The notes below the pieces were generated by a model. It did no database searches, was not told where the DNA came from, and saw only the letters and a program-made list of their open reading frames with translations. The translations under genes and the position numbers were made by a program. From Qipengyuania xiamenensis (GTDB lineage: Bacteria; Pseudomonadota; Alphaproteobacteria; Sphingomonadales; Sphingomonadaceae), in the NCBI RefSeq assembly GCF_019711495.1, contig NZ_JAIGNM010000001.1, forward strand, positions 992,001 through 1,056,000: a DNA stretch of 64,000 bases. The letters run 5' to 3'. Each line of letters begins with the position of its first letter. Positions within the stretch are counted from its first letter, which is position 1. This document shows positions 8,768-19,485 of this stretch, piece by piece.

Positions 8768-10157
8768 TTCGGGCTCCAACAGCATGTGGGGAGGCAGGTT
8801 CGCCGAAGGACCTAGCGCGATCATGCGCGAAATCAACGCCTCCATTCCCTTCGACAAGGCGCTCTGGCGCGAGGATATCGACGGCAGCCTCGCCCATGTC
8901 GCCATGCTGGCGAAGCAGGGCATCGTCAGTGAGGCGGATGCGGCAACGATCTCCGGCGGCCTGAAGCAGATCGCGCAGGAATACGAACGCGACGGTGTAC
9001 CCGAGGACTGGGACCTCGAAGACATCCACATGACCGTGGAGGCGCGGCTGACCGAAATCGTGGGACAGGCCGCGGGCCGTCTCCACACGGCGCGCAGTCG
9101 CAACGACCAGGTCGCAACCGATTTCCGCATGTGGGTCCGCAGCGCCATGCGCCGCGCCATCGCAGGCATCGACGCCGTGCTGGGCGCACTTGTCGACCGT
9201 GCCGACGAGCATGCCGACAGCATCATGCCCGGCTTCACCCACCTCCAGACCGCGCAGCCGGTAACGCTCGGCCACCACCTGCTCGCCTATTTCGAGATGC
9301 TGATGCGTGACCGTTCGCGCTTTGCCGATGCACTGGCGCGGATGGACGAATGCCCGCTTGGATCGGCCGCGCTGGCGGGTACCGGCTTCGACCTCGACCG
9401 CGACATGACCGCAGAGGCGCTCGGCTTCGCGCGCCCGACCCGCAACAGCCTCGATGCAGTATCCGACCGCGATTTCGCGCTCGATTACCTCATGGCGGCG
9501 AGCCAATGCTCGCTTCACTTGAGCCGCCTCGCCGAAGAGTTCATCATCTGGGCCAGCCAGCCTTTCGGCTTCGTCAAACTGCCCGACACGCTGTCGACCG
9601 GCAGTTCGATAATGCCGCAAAAGCGCAATCCCGACGCCGCCGAACTCGTTCGCGGCCATGCCGGGCGCGTCATTGGCTGCGCAACCAGCCTGATGGTCAC
9701 GATGAAGGGCCTCCCGCTCGCCTATTCCAAGGACATGCAGGACGACAAACCGCCGGTGTTCGAAGCGGCGGGCCTGCTCGACCTCAGCCTTGCCGCCATG
9801 GCCGGCATGGTGGCCGACAGCCAGTTCCAGACCGCCCGGATGCGCAAGGCCGCCGAGGCCGGTCACGCGACTGCCACCGACCTTGCCGACTGGCTGGTGC
9901 GGCAGGCGGACATCCCGTTCCGCGAGGCGCACCACATCACCGGCGCGGCGGTGAAGCTGGCCGACGAGAAGGCGGTCGCCCTCGACGGCCTCTCGATCGA
10001 AGACCTCAAAGCCATCGATAGCCGCATCGACGAGCGGGTGTTCGACGCCCTGTCGGTCGATGCTTCGGTCGCTGCGCGCTCGTCCTATGGCGGCACGGCA
10101 CCGGTCCGTGTTAGGGAGCAGGTAGAAGCTGCGCGCAAGCGGCTGGAGGACAGGTAA
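8748..10157 (+). CDS. argH: Argininosuccinate lyase
   Basis: 469 residues; last step of arginine synthesis, cleaving argininosuccinate to arginine and fumarate. The N-terminal MWGGRF block, [10 protein letters not shown] and the fumarate-lyase signature [12 protein letters not shown] (about 284-295) are all present. The start is uncertain: GTG 8748 gives a 12-residue polar leader before MWGGRF, as in many ArgH, while ATG 8784 starts at MWGGRF itself and lacks a clear ribosome site. The 5' end overlaps the divergent TlpA-like gene if the GTG is used. The LptM-like gene follows 3 bp downstream. Confidence 0.96.
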   Translation: MSDKRDNSGSNSMWGGRFAEGPSAIMREINASIPFDKALWREDIDGSLAHVAMLAKQGIVSEADAATISGGLKQIAQEYERDGVPEDWDLEDIHMTVEARLTEIVGQAAGRLHTARSRNDQVATDFRMWVRSAMRRAIAGIDAVLGALVDRADEHADSIMPGFTHLQTAQPVTLGHHLLAYFEMLMRDRSRFADALARMDECPLGSAALAGTGFDLDRDMTAEALGFARPTRNSLDAVSDRDFALDYLMAASQCSLHLSRLAEEFIIWASQPFGFVKLPDTLSTGSSIMPQKRNPDAAELVRGHAGRVIGCATSLMVTMKGLPLAYSKDMQDDKPPVFEAAGLLDLSLAAMAGMVADSQFQTARMRKAAEAGHATATDLADWLVRQADIPFREAHHITGAAVKLADEKAVALDGLSIEDLKAIDSRIDERVFDALSVDASVAARSSYGGTAPVRVREQVEAARKRLEDR

Positions 10158-10160
10158 ATC

Positions 10161-10397
10161 ATGCGCTTAATCACCGTTCTCGCCCTCTCGGCTGCGCTAT
10201 GCGCCTGCGGCCAGAAGGCCGATCTCGAACCCGTCGCGGGCCAGACCCTGCCGCCCAAGCCTTTCGGCGCCGAGACGCAACCCGATGCGCAGGACCTGCT
10301 CGCGCTGGACCCGCAGGCCGCGCCCGATCGATCGGTGGAGCTCAGGACCCGCTCGGAAGAGCGCGAGGACGATCCCTTCGACCTGCCGCCCGAGTGA
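10161..10397 (+). CDS. Small LptM (YifL)-like lipoprotein
   Basis: 78 residues: signal peptide with a lipobox ending at Cys16 (ALCAC-G), then CGQKADLEP, which resembles the conserved CGxKGxLxxP start of mature LptM, followed by a Pro-rich polar tail. LptM-like proteins assist assembly of the LptD/LptE lipopolysaccharide translocon in E. coli. The position directly before lysA is the classic location of this family (yifL-lysA or yifL-dapF clusters), which supports the call despite low complexity. It follows argH by 3 bp and is probably co-transcribed. Confidence 0.7.
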   Translation: MRLITVLALSAALCACGQKADLEPVAGQTLPPKPFGAETQPDAQDLLALDPQAAPDRSVELRTRSEEREDDPFDLPPE

Positions 10398-10460
10398 GTT
10401 GCAGGCCGCAAAGCACAGTTTGTTAGACTCGCGCGGGGACATTCGGCACAGGGCAGCGCC

Positions 10461-11723
10461 ATGGACCATTTCCAGATCCGCAACGGCATCCTCCATGCCG
10501 AAGACGTCGCCCTCCCGGTCATCGCCGAAGAAGTCGGTACACCGGTCTATGTCTATTCGCGCGCAACACTGGTTCGCCATGCGCGCGTGTTCCGCGATGC
10601 GTTGTCGGGGCTGAAAAACCCGCACATCGCCTTTGCCGTGAAAGCGAACCCCAACCTCGCCGTCCTACGTGTGCTGGCGAAGGAAGGCTATGGCGCCGAT
10701 GTCGTGTCGGGCGGCGAGCTGACCCGCGCGCTGGCTGCAGGCATGAAACCCAAAGACATCGTCTTTTCCGGCGTCGGCAAGACACATGCCGAATTGCAGC
10801 AGGGTCTCGAGGAAGGCATCGGCCAGTTCAACATAGAGAGCGAGGAAGAAGGCTACGAGCTGGCTTCCATTGCGCGCCGTTTCGGCAAGACCGCTGCCTG
10901 CGCGCTCCGCGTCAATCCCGATGTCGATGCGCGCACGCATGAGAAAATCTCTACCGGCAAGCGCGAGAACAAGTTCGGCGTCCCGCTCGACCGTGCAGCT
11001 GAAATCTATGCCAGCCTTTCCAAGGAGGACGGGCTCGATATGCGCGGCATCGCGGTTCATATCGGCAGCCAACTGGGCGACCTCGAACCGCTGGAAACCG
11101 CTTTCGGCAAGCTTGGCGAATTGATCACGCAGCTGCGCGAAGCGGGCTGCAAGGTGAGCCATGTCGACCTGGGTGGCGGTCTCGGCGTGCCATACAAGAC
11201 CGGCGAGGAACTGCCCGCGCCCGCGGAATACGGCGCCATGGTCGAACGCGTGACGAAGGACTGGGACGTCCAGCTCATGTTCGAACCCGGCCGCGTCATT
11301 GCCGGCAATGCAGGCGTCCTGCTTACCCGCGTCATCCGTGTGAAACGCGGTATCGAACGTCCCTTCGTAGTGGTCGATGCGGCAATGAACGATCTCGCCC
11401 GCCCAGCCATGTATGGCGCGTGGCACGATTTCGAGGCTGTCCAACCGACCGGCGAAAAGTCGGTCTCCCACATCGTCGGCCCGATCTGCGAGACCGGCGA
11501 TACCTTCGCGATGGACCGCGAATGCGACACGCTGGTCGCAGGCGATCTCGCGGTCTTCCGGACTGCCGGCGCCTATGGGGCAACCATGGCATCGAGCTAC
11601 AATTCGCGCGGTTTCGTTGCCGAAGTGCTTGTCGATGGCGACCAGTTTGCCGTGGTGGCGGACCGCATCCCCGCCGGTGCGATCATGGATGCCGAGCGCG
11701 TGCCCGCCTGGCTCGACGACTGA
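10461..11723 (+). CDS. lysA: Diaminopimelate decarboxylase
   Basis: 420 residues; final step of lysine synthesis, converting meso-diaminopimelate to lysine with PLP. The PLP lysine is Lys61 in FAVKANPN. Also seen are the HIGSQL block, the phosphate-binding VDLGGGLGVPY, EPGRVI, and the active-site Cys in GPICETGD from the second domain. It is 63 bp after the LptM-like gene and its stop overlaps the next start (TGATG), so expression of the siroheme gene is likely coupled to it. Confidence 0.97.
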   Translation: MDHFQIRNGILHAEDVALPVIAEEVGTPVYVYSRATLVRHARVFRDALSGLKNPHIAFAVKANPNLAVLRVLAKEGYGADVVSGGELTRALAAGMKPKDIVFSGVGKTHAELQQGLEEGIGQFNIESEEEGYELASIARRFGKTAACALRVNPDVDARTHEKISTGKRENKFGVPLDRAAEIYASLSKEDGLDMRGIAVHIGSQLGDLEPLETAFGKLGELITQLREAGCKVSHVDLGGGLGVPYKTGEELPAPAEYGAMVERVTKDWDVQLMFEPGRVIAGNAGVLLTRVIRVKRGIERPFVVVDAAMNDLARPAMYGAWHDFEAVQPTGEKSVSHIVGPICETGDTFAMDRECDTLVAGDLAVFRTAGAYGATMASSYNSRGFVAEVLVDGDQFAVVADRIPAGAIMDAERVPAWLDD

Positions 11724-12496
11724 TGCATTCGCTACCGCTCTTCCACCGGATCGCAGGACAGCGCGTCGTTGTGGTCGGCGAAGGAGAAATGGCGGAAGCG
11801 AAAGCGCGGCTGGTCGAACGCGCAGGCGGCATTCCCTGCGCAGAGACGGAGGCACATCATGCCAAGATGGGCTTCGTGGCGCTTGAGGATCCGCGCGCTG
11901 CGGAAGCGGCCGCTCTCAGGCTCAAGCGACTGGGCCTGCTGGTCAATGTCGCCGACCGCCCCGAACTGTGCGACTTCACCCTGCCCAGCATCCTCGAGCG
12001 TGGTCCCGTCATGATTGCGGTCAGTACCGGCGGCGCTTCTGCGGGCCTCGCAAAGCACCTGCGGCTGCGGCTCGAGAAACTGCTACCCCAAGGTCTGGGC
12101 GCGCTCGCGGAAGGGCTTGCTACAGCGCGTGAGCGGATCAGGAACCGCTTTCCGGACGGGACGGAGCGGCGTCGTGCCATCGACGAAGCCCTTGGCGAGG
12201 GCGGGAAGCTTGACCCGTTCGAGCATGCCAGCAGCGATCGCATCGATGATTGGCTGGACAATACCGCCAAGCCCGAGGGCGACCGGGTGTTGCAGTTCGA
12301 TATCGCCAGCGACGATCCAGACGATCTCACCGTCCGGCAGGCGCGCGCCTTGGGCACGGCGGACGTCGTCCTGCATGACGAGGCTATTTCCGAAGCGGTG
12401 CTGATCCGTGCACGGGCCGACGCCATGCGCATCCCTCTGCCCGCCGACCCGGCAGAGCACGAAGGTCAGGTCATTGTGCTTCGCCGCGCGGGCTAG
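11723..12496 (+). CDS. Precorrin-2 dehydrogenase/sirohydrochlorin ferrochelatase (CysG N-terminal type) with vestigial methyltransferase tail
   Basis: 257 residues. Residues 1-165 match the CysG/Met8 oxidase-chelatase module: Rossmann motif VVVVGEGEMAEAKA, and residues equivalent to the catalytic pair of CysG (Asp78 in NVAD and Ser101 in VSTGG). It would oxidise precorrin-2 and insert iron to make siroheme for sulfite reductase. The last 60 residues (about 195-257) resemble only the beginning of the uroporphyrinogen methyltransferase domain, with its GAGPGDPxLLT loop decayed to IASDDPDDLT. Methylation is presumably done by the separate cobA gene near 48.6 kb. It ends tail to tail with the next gene, sharing CTAG. 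Confidence 0.82.
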   Translation: MHSLPLFHRIAGQRVVVVGEGEMAEAKARLVERAGGIPCAETEAHHAKMGFVALEDPRAAEAAALRLKRLGLLVNVADRPELCDFTLPSILERGPVMIAVSTGGASAGLAKHLRLRLEKLLPQGLGALAEGLATARERIRNRFPDGTERRRAIDEALGEGGKLDPFEHASSDRIDDWLDNTAKPEGDRVLQFDIASDDPDDLTVRQARALGTADVVLHDEAISEAVLIRARADAMRIPLPADPAEHEGQVIVLRRAG

Positions 12497-13473
12497 AGCA
12501 CCAGCACCTGCTCCTGCGCGCCGAGACCGATCTCGCTGAAATAGCGCGCCATCATGTCCGCGGTATTATCGCTCAGCGCGATATGCGCCCTGCGACGATC
12601 ATGCGGGTCCGGAATGCGGACGAGCAGGTCGGTATCGACCATCTGCGAGATCCACCGCAGCGCCGTGGTCGCTGGAACACCGGCGGCAATGCACAGCGAT
12701 GTGACGCAGACCTGCTGCCGTTCCGAACGCGATGCCGCGAGGTCGAGCAGGATGTCCCATGCGGGATCGGCGAACAGCTCCGAATCGAAGAATTTGGCGC
12801 GCGCCTGGCGGCGGGCGATGAGCGCGCGGATGACCGGCCCGTCGGGCAAACGCGGCGCGGCTGCGCTTTCGTTCCTGACGACGTACTCGTCCCCTGCCCC
12901 GCGCCACGAACTGCTCGAGGCTTCGAGCCGGAATGCCCCGCCCCCTTCGCGCTGGCCCGGCGAGAGTTTCTCCAGCCGCTCCGCCATGCCGGCGACCTGT
13001 TCGGTCAGGCGCAGCAGCATCAGCCGGTCTTCCTCCGCCAGTTCGCGCAGGCGCAGGTTGGGCACATGCGCGAGCGAGCGCCCGATCGCGATCACCCGTT
13101 CCGCATGCCCCGGATCGACAAGGATTTGCGCACCCGACATCGAAAAGCAGCCGAAAACCGCATCGAGCGCGGCCATCGTCGTCGAAACGATCAACTGCGC
13201 CCCGGACTTGCCCGCTCGCATGTCGAGCCGCGAGAGCAGCGCTATCGCGCCAGCATCGGGCTCTACGCAATCGACCAGCACGAGATCGCCGAGGGCCCCG
13301 GTTGCCCCGCTGGCATATTCATCGAGACCGCAGCATTCGAGCACACGATAACCGGCCGCCTCGGCATCCTCGCGCATCTGCACGCGCACCGCATCGCGAT
13401 CGGCAAGGATGGTGACGGCCAGTTGGATTCCGGCCCCGTCATTGACTGGCTCGTACGAGAAATCGGCTTGCAT
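12493..13473 (-). CDS. Winged-helix (MarR-like) DNA-binding protein with receiver-like N-terminus
   Basis: 326 residues. Residues 1-150 have an alternating alpha/beta pattern like a response-regulator or Rossmann domain (LVLVDCVEP, AQLIVSTT, AQILVDPG) but without a convincing phosphorylation site. Residues about 210-320 are a winged helix: the recognition helix is near VPATTALRWISQMVDTDLL and the wing has DPHDRRRAHIALS as in MarR proteins. It is probably a transcription regulator of unknown signal. ATG 13473 was chosen because AAGGAG lies 9 bases upstream; a start 45 bases earlier has none. It is divergent from the ECF sigma gene. Confidence 0.65.
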   Translation of the reverse strand: MQADFSYEPVNDGAGIQLAVTILADRDAVRVQMREDAEAAGYRVLECCGLDEYASGATGALGDLVLVDCVEPDAGAIALLSRLDMRAGKSGAQLIVSTTMAALDAVFGCFSMSGAQILVDPGHAERVIAIGRSLAHVPNLRLRELAEEDRLMLLRLTEQVAGMAERLEKLSPGQREGGGAFRLEASSSSWRGAGDEYVVRNESAAAPRLPDGPVIRALIARRQARAKFFDSELFADPAWDILLDLAASRSERQQVCVTSLCIAAGVPATTALRWISQMVDTDLLVRIPDPHDRRRAHIALSDNTADMMARYFSEIGLGAQEQVLVL

Positions 13474-13596
13474 CGACTCGTTCTCCTTACCGCGAGATTT
13501 GGAACGTAGTGAGAACAAATACGGATCGTGTCAAGAATTTCAGGTTGTTATCGATTTGGGTTGAACCATTTGACCTCCTGCTGCGACTAAAGGGAC

Positions 13597-14151
13597 ATGA
13601 CGCAGCGGGGCACAGGTCAGCCGGATACGGCACGGCTGTTCGACGAACTGCTGGTGACCCATGTCCAGTCAGGCGATCGCCGAGCCGCTGAACGGCTGGC
13701 GGGGCGCTGGCATCCGCGGCTCATGCGTACGGCGAACCGCCTTCTGCGCGACGAAGAGATGGCGCGATCCGCGGTACAAGACACGTGGATTTCCATCCTG
13801 CGAAGCATTGCGACGCTGCGTGATCCGTCGCGCTTCGCACCCTGGGCCTTTGGCATCCTGCGACGCAGGTGCGCCGATGGCATCAGGCAGGCGCAGGCCA
13901 GGCGATCGAGACTGGGAGAGATGCCGTCCGACGCGGCTACGCCGCCAACCGGCGAGGAAGCGATCGGGCTGCGCGAGGCATTCGACGCACTGCCCCATAA
14001 CCAGCGGTTCGCCGCGCAATTGTTCTTTGTCGAGGGCCTGACCCTCGCCGAAATCGCGGAGGTGCAGGACATTCCGACCGGCACTGCGAAATCGCGAATT
14101 TTCCATGCCCGCCAGAAACTGAAGGCGGCTCTAACCGGAGACGATCAATGA
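13597..14151 (+). CDS. ECF-type RNA polymerase sigma factor
   Basis: 184 residues. Region 2 (about 20-98) carries the RNA polymerase and -10 contacts, with RSAVQDTWISILRS and FAPWAFGILRRRCAD. Region 4 (about 128-180) holds the helix-turn-helix LTLAEIAEVQDIPTGTAKSR that reads the -35. There is no region 1 or 3, as expected for extracytoplasmic-function sigma factors. The stop overlaps the next start (ATGA), so the downstream membrane protein is its likely regulator. It is divergent from a winged-helix regulator 123 bp away. Confidence 0.9.
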   Translation: MTQRGTGQPDTARLFDELLVTHVQSGDRRAAERLAGRWHPRLMRTANRLLRDEEMARSAVQDTWISILRSIATLRDPSRFAPWAFGILRRRCADGIRQAQARRSRLGEMPSDAATPPTGEEAIGLREAFDALPHNQRFAAQLFFVEGLTLAEIAEVQDIPTGTAKSRIFHARQKLKAALTGDDQ

Positions 14152-14516
14152 CCGGAATCGACGACCAGATCAGCACTGCGCTAGACGAGGACGACAGGGC
14201 CTTCCTCGCCTCGCTCAACGAAGAGCGCGGCATGTTCCGCCAGATCGGCGACAGCATGCACGGACCGCTTGGCGGGTGGGCGAAGTTCAGTTTCGCGATC
14301 GCGATCCTGATCGGTATCGGCCTTGCCTATTCCTTCTTCAGGGCGGTCACCGCCGATGACCTGCAGCCGATGGTCGGCTGGGGCATGACCACGCTCGGCC
14401 TGTTGATCATGCAGGGCTTCCTGAAGGAATGGATGTTCGCCCGCATGAACATGCTGAGCGTGCTACGCGAGGTGAAGCGCCTGCAATTGCAGGTCTCTAT
14501 GCTGGAGAAGCGCTGA
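14148..14516 (+). CDS. Small two-helix membrane protein (DUF6768-like), possible sigma regulator
   Basis: 122 residues: a polar acidic N-terminus (1-40), two membrane helices (about 45-67 and 75-93) and a short cytoplasmic tail with a heptad-like helix (VLREVKRLQLQVSML). It resembles small proteins found after ECF sigma genes in sphingomonads that are classed as DUF6768, though I could not verify the family. The start codon overlaps the sigma factor stop by 4 bp. An anti-sigma-like role is inferred from this coupling only; no zinc-binding anti-sigma motif is present. Confidence 0.6.
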   Translation: MTGIDDQISTALDEDDRAFLASLNEERGMFRQIGDSMHGPLGGWAKFSFAIAILIGIGLAYSFFRAVTADDLQPMVGWGMTTLGLLIMQGFLKEWMFARMNMLSVLREVKRLQLQVSMLEKR

Positions 14517-14528
14517 GCGACTCCGTAA

Positions 14529-15845
<1,317 letters not shown>

Positions 15846-15943
15846 TCAAACGCGCGCGGCACTAGGCCTATATGCGGCCCGGGGCAAGGCGCAGCTGAGG
15901 AAACATCCGCCGAGTTCTCCATTGGTGTTGCAAAGGAGACCTT

Positions 15944-16762
15944 ATGACCGATTACCCCACACTACCCCTGAATGACGGCCGCCAAATCCCCCAGCTCGGC
16001 TTCGGCACCTGGCAAATGGAAGAGGAAGACGCGCCCGAGGCCGTCTCGACCGCGATCGATGTCGGCTACTGGCTGATCGATACCGCTGCGATCTACGGCA
16101 ACGAACGCGGCGTCGGCAAAGGCGTGGGCGACTGGTCGGACATTTTTCTCCAGACCAAGATCTGGAACGAGAGCCAGGGTCACGAGCGGACGCTCGCCGC
16201 GGCAGGCAAGTGCCTCGGGCGCTTGGGCCGCGACCATGTCGACATGCTACTCATCCACTGGCCCTGCCCGGAAAAGGACCTGTTCGTGGAGACGTGGAAG
16301 GCGCTGATCGAGCTGCGCGACCAGGGCAAGGCGAAGTCGATCGGCGTGTCGAATTTCCGCGAGGAGGACCTGCGCCGCATCATCGACGAGACCGGCGTCA
16401 CCCCGGCACTCAACCAGATCGAACTGCACCCCAGCTTCCAGCAACGCGAGATGCGCAAGGTCCACGAGGAACTGGGCATCGTGACACAAAGCTGGTCGCC
16501 GCTCGGACAGGGCAAGGGCATGTCGAACGATGTCATCCAGGCGATTGCGGAAGAGACTGGCCAGCCGGAAACCGCCGTGATCCTGCGCTGGCACATCCAG
16601 CACGGGCTGTGCCCCATTCCCAAGGCGTCGAGCCGCGATCATATCGAGGCGAACTTCAAGGCGCTGTCCTTCGAACTGTCGGACGAGCAGATGGGGCGTA
16701 TCGACGACCTCGACGATCCGGACGGCCGCATGGGTCCCGACCCGGCCGACTTCAACGGCTGA
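15944..16762 (+). CDS. Aldo/keto reductase
   Basis: 272 residues with the (beta/alpha)8 aldo/keto reductase pattern. The catalytic tetrad is visible: Asp46, Tyr51 (DTAAIYGNE), Lys72 (FLQTKIW) and His105 (LLIHWPCP). The NADPH-binding end has IPKASS. It is closest in pattern to the 2,5-diketo-D-gluconate reductase/methylglyoxal reductase group; the physiological substrate is unknown. A GGAG ribosome site precedes the ATG. It is first of three plus-strand genes between purA and hisZ. Confidence 0.88.
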   Translation: MTDYPTLPLNDGRQIPQLGFGTWQMEEEDAPEAVSTAIDVGYWLIDTAAIYGNERGVGKGVGDWSDIFLQTKIWNESQGHERTLAAAGKCLGRLGRDHVDMLLIHWPCPEKDLFVETWKALIELRDQGKAKSIGVSNFREEDLRRIIDETGVTPALNQIELHPSFQQREMRKVHEELGIVTQSWSPLGQGKGMSNDVIQAIAEETGQPETAVILRWHIQHGLCPIPKASSRDHIEANFKALSFELSDEQMGRIDDLDDPDGRMGPDPADFNG

Positions 16763-16808
16763 CAAGCGTCTTTCGGGCGGCGCGCCGGACTGCTATCGGC
16801 GCGCCACC

Positions 16809-17750
16809 ATGACCGACCTGCCTATCCGCATCGCAGCGCTCTATCACTTCACGCGCTTCGACGATCCTGCCGCGCTCAAGCCGGGCCTGCTCGCCTGCGC
16901 CGAGGAAAACGGCGTGCGCGGCACGTTGCTGCTCGCGAACGAAGGGATCAACGGCACGATTGCCGGCAGCGACGAGGGCATCGAGGCGGTGCTGGACTAT
17001 ATCCGCAAGCTTCCCGGATGCGCCGATCTCGACTGGAAGGAATCCCGCAGCGCCGAATTGCCCTTCCACCGCACCAAGGTCCGCCTGAAGCGCGAAATCG
17101 TGACCATGGGCCAGCCCGATCTCGATCCGAAGGGCGGCGTCGGGACATATGTCGATCCGCAGGACTGGAACGCGCTGATTTCGGACCCCGACACGATCCT
17201 GATCGACACGCGAAACGACTACGAGGTCGCCATCGGCACCTTCGAAGGCGCGATCGATCCCGAGACGAAGAGCTTCCGCGAGTTTCCCGAGTGGTTCCGC
17301 GCCCGCCGCGAGGAATTCGAGGCCGAGGGCCGCAAACCCAAGATCGCGATGTTCTGCACCGGCGGCATCCGCTGCGAGAAATCGACCGCTTTCGTGAAGT
17401 CCGAGGGTCTCGACGAAGTCTACCACCTCAAGGGCGGCATCCTGAAGTATCTGGAAGAGGTGCCGCAGGAGGAAAGCCGCTGGGAAGGCGAGTGCTTCGT
17501 CTTCGACGAGCGTGTCAGCGTGAAGCACGGTCTCGATGTCGGCTCGCACAGCCTGTGCCGCGCATGCCGCCGCCCCTTGAGCGAAGCGGACCTTGCACAC
17601 GAGCATTACGAAGAGGGCGTCTCCTGCCACCAGTGCCACGGCGAGCGCAGCGACGAACAGCGCGCACGATATCGCGAGCGCCAGCGGCAGGAACAGCTCG
17701 CCGCAGCGCGCGGGGCGGAACACATCGGCCGGAAGGAAGAGGATGGCTGA
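16809..17750 (+). CDS. trhO: tRNA uridine(34) hydroxylase TrhO (rhodanese family)
   Basis: 313 residues. The N-terminal YceA-type domain (about 1-105, [15 protein letters not shown]) precedes a rhodanese domain with active Cys183 in [13 protein letters not shown]-terminal Cys-rich segment (LCRACRRP and CHQCH) may bind metal. TrhO makes 5-hydroxyuridine at the tRNA wobble position using oxygen, a precursor of 5-methoxy or carboxymethoxy uridine. The reaction is known from the family. The GST gene starts inside its last codons. Confidence 0.92.
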   Translation: MTDLPIRIAALYHFTRFDDPAALKPGLLACAEENGVRGTLLLANEGINGTIAGSDEGIEAVLDYIRKLPGCADLDWKESRSAELPFHRTKVRLKREIVTMGQPDLDPKGGVGTYVDPQDWNALISDPDTILIDTRNDYEVAIGTFEGAIDPETKSFREFPEWFRARREEFEAEGRKPKIAMFCTGGIRCEKSTAFVKSEGLDEVYHLKGGILKYLEEVPQEESRWEGECFVFDERVSVKHGLDVGSHSLCRACRRPLSEADLAHEHYEEGVSCHQCHGERSDEQRARYRERQRQEQLAAARGAEHIGRKEEDG

Positions 17751-18348
17751 GCCGGTCCTCTACAGCTTCCGGCGCTGCCCATATGCGATGCGCGCCCGCA
17801 TGGCGCTGAGCATCAGCGGCGCGGAATACGATCATCGCGAAGTCGTGCTCCGCGACAAGCCGCCGCAGATGCTCGAAGTCTCACCCAAGGGAACAGTGCC
17901 CGTACTGGTGACCGAAGACGGCGCGGTGCTGGAAGAAAGCCTCGACATCATGCGCTGGGCGCTGAGCAAGAACGACCCCGAAGACTGGCTCGAGCGCGAC
18001 GATAACGACTTGCTTGCCGCGAACGACGGCCCGTTCAAGCACCATCTCGACCGATACAAATACTCGACACGCTATGACGACGTCGATCCGGAGGAGCATG
18101 GGCAAAAGGCGCTCGACCACCTGCGCACACTGGAAGAGCGACTGGCGAACAGCCACTGTTTGGGTGGCGAGAAACGTGGCTTCGCCGATATCGCCATCTT
18201 TCCCTTCATCCGCCAGTTCGCAAATGCTGATCGCGAATGGTTCGATGCGCAGGACCTGCCCAATGTGCAGCGCTGGCTGAGCGAACTCGTCAATTCGGAG
18301 CTGTTCACCGGCATCATGGCAAAGCACGACCAGTGGCAGGCTGATTAA
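17743..18348 (+). CDS. Glutathione S-transferase-like protein
   Basis: 201 residues. The N-terminal thioredoxin-fold half (1-75) has [14 protein letters not shown], a glutaredoxin-like CPxA motif at 11-14, followed by the cis-proline segment GTVPVL; the C-terminal half (85-200) is helical with [13 protein letters not shown]. It resembles glutaredoxin 2/omega-type GSTs that act as glutathione-dependent thiol transferases. The start ATG lies 8 bp before the trhO stop, so it is translationally coupled to it. The 3' end overlaps hisZ by 4 bp on the opposite strand. Confidence 0.85.
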   Translation: MAEPVLYSFRRCPYAMRARMALSISGAEYDHREVVLRDKPPQMLEVSPKGTVPVLVTEDGAVLEESLDIMRWALSKNDPEDWLERDDNDLLAANDGPFKHHLDRYKYSTRYDDVDPEEHGQKALDHLRTLEERLANSHCLGGEKRGFADIAIFPFIRQFANADREWFDAQDLPNVQRWLSELVNSELFTGIMAKHDQWQAD

Positions 18349-19457
18349 AGAGCCTTGGGCTCGCCGCCGTCGAGCACGTGCGTGCAGCCGAGCGCCGAAG
18401 CGTCGTCATTCTCGCCGATAGCCGCCACCGTACGCCAGCCTTCGCCGCGCAGGCGCAAAGCCGCATCGGTGTCGTGGCCTAGCGGCAGGAAGAGCGTGTC
18501 GCGCCGGCCCGCATTGGTCTGTCCGAGCGCTTCGAGCAGCGGCTCGATATAGAGCGAGAAGCCGGTCGCGGCTTCTTCGCTGCCCTTGATCGCATAGGTA
18601 CCGCCGCGGCCCAGCGCGCCGCGCGCACCGGTGGCGTGCAGCGTGAAGCCGAACCAGCTCTGGTATTCGAAACCGTGGCGTTCGGATGGGTCGAGCGTGA
18701 GGCGGGCCCGGTCGCCGAGTGCGGCGGCTACTTCACGCAGGGCAGCAATGCGTGATGCGAGCACACCGCCGACATCGAGTGCGGCCAGCTTCTCTATCGC
18801 ATCATCGAAAGGGCCGGTCGCATAAAGCAGCGGGAGATAGTCCTCGCCCCCGGCCGCCTTGAGCCCGCCGGCATCCTTCATGTCGAGTTCGCGGCGGACC
18901 GCTTCGCGCTTCTCCTCTGCCAGCGGCAGCGCTTCCTCGGCCAGTGTATCGACGAGGTCGGGGAGCGTGAAATCGACCGAAAGGCCGGTCAGTCCAGCCG
19001 CTTCGAGAGCGTCGAGTGCTACGGTCACTGCTTCGATAGCAGCCGCAACGCTATCGCTTCCGACAAGTTCGGCGCCCATCTGCAGGCGCTGGCGTGCGGG
19101 ATCGAGCTGGTCCGCCTTCAGCAGGGCAACCTCGCCAGCATAGGCAAGGCGCAAGGGACGCGGAGCCTCGGCAAGACTGGTCGCTGCAATGCGCCCGACC
19201 TGCACGGTAATGTCGCTGCGCAGTGCGAGTGTACGCAGGCTTTCGGGATCGGTGAAACGCACCATGCGGCGCGTCGCCACGCCTTCCATCCGGCCTGCCA
19301 GCGAAGCCTCGAATTCGACCAGCGGTGGACGCACACGGTCATATCCATGGCTGTCCATGGCATCGAGAACCTGGCGCATGGCGCGGGTGATCGCGGCGGC
19401 GCGCGCGGGCAGCGCGTCTTCGAGGCCGATGGGCAGGAGATCGTCGGGCTTGGTCAT
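18345..19457 (-). CDS. hisZ: ATP phosphoribosyltransferase regulatory subunit
   Basis: 370 residues of class II aminoacyl-tRNA synthetase fold without aminoacylation function. HisZ pairs with the short HisG catalytic subunit for the first step of histidine synthesis. Visible are the HisRS-like motif 2 region (RTLALRSDITVQVGRIA) and the C-terminal GRGGTYAI. There is no anticodon-binding domain, which separates it from HisS. It is 28 bp downstream of serA on the same strand, the usual alphaproteobacterial arrangement. Confidence 0.93.
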   Translation of the reverse strand: MTKPDDLLPIGLEDALPARAAAITRAMRQVLDAMDSHGYDRVRPPLVEFEASLAGRMEGVATRRMVRFTDPESLRTLALRSDITVQVGRIAATSLAEAPRPLRLAYAGEVALLKADQLDPARQRLQMGAELVGSDSVAAAIEAVTVALDALEAAGLTGLSVDFTLPDLVDTLAEEALPLAEEKREAVRRELDMKDAGGLKAAGGEDYLPLLYATGPFDDAIEKLAALDVGGVLASRIAALREVAAALGDRARLTLDPSERHGFEYQSWFGFTLHATGARGALGRGGTYAIKGSEEAATGFSLYIEPLLEALGQTNAGRRDTLFLPLGHDTDAALRLRGEGWRTVAAIGENDDASALGCTHVLDGGEPKAL

Positions 19458-19485
19458 AGCGCGGGGTCCCCTGCCCTATCGCAGT

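Noticed and set aside
13571-13596. GAACC-N16-CGAC before the ECF sigma gene as an autoregulated ECF promoter
   Set aside because: It would place the transcription start on the start codon although a ribosome site is present, so the match is probably chance.
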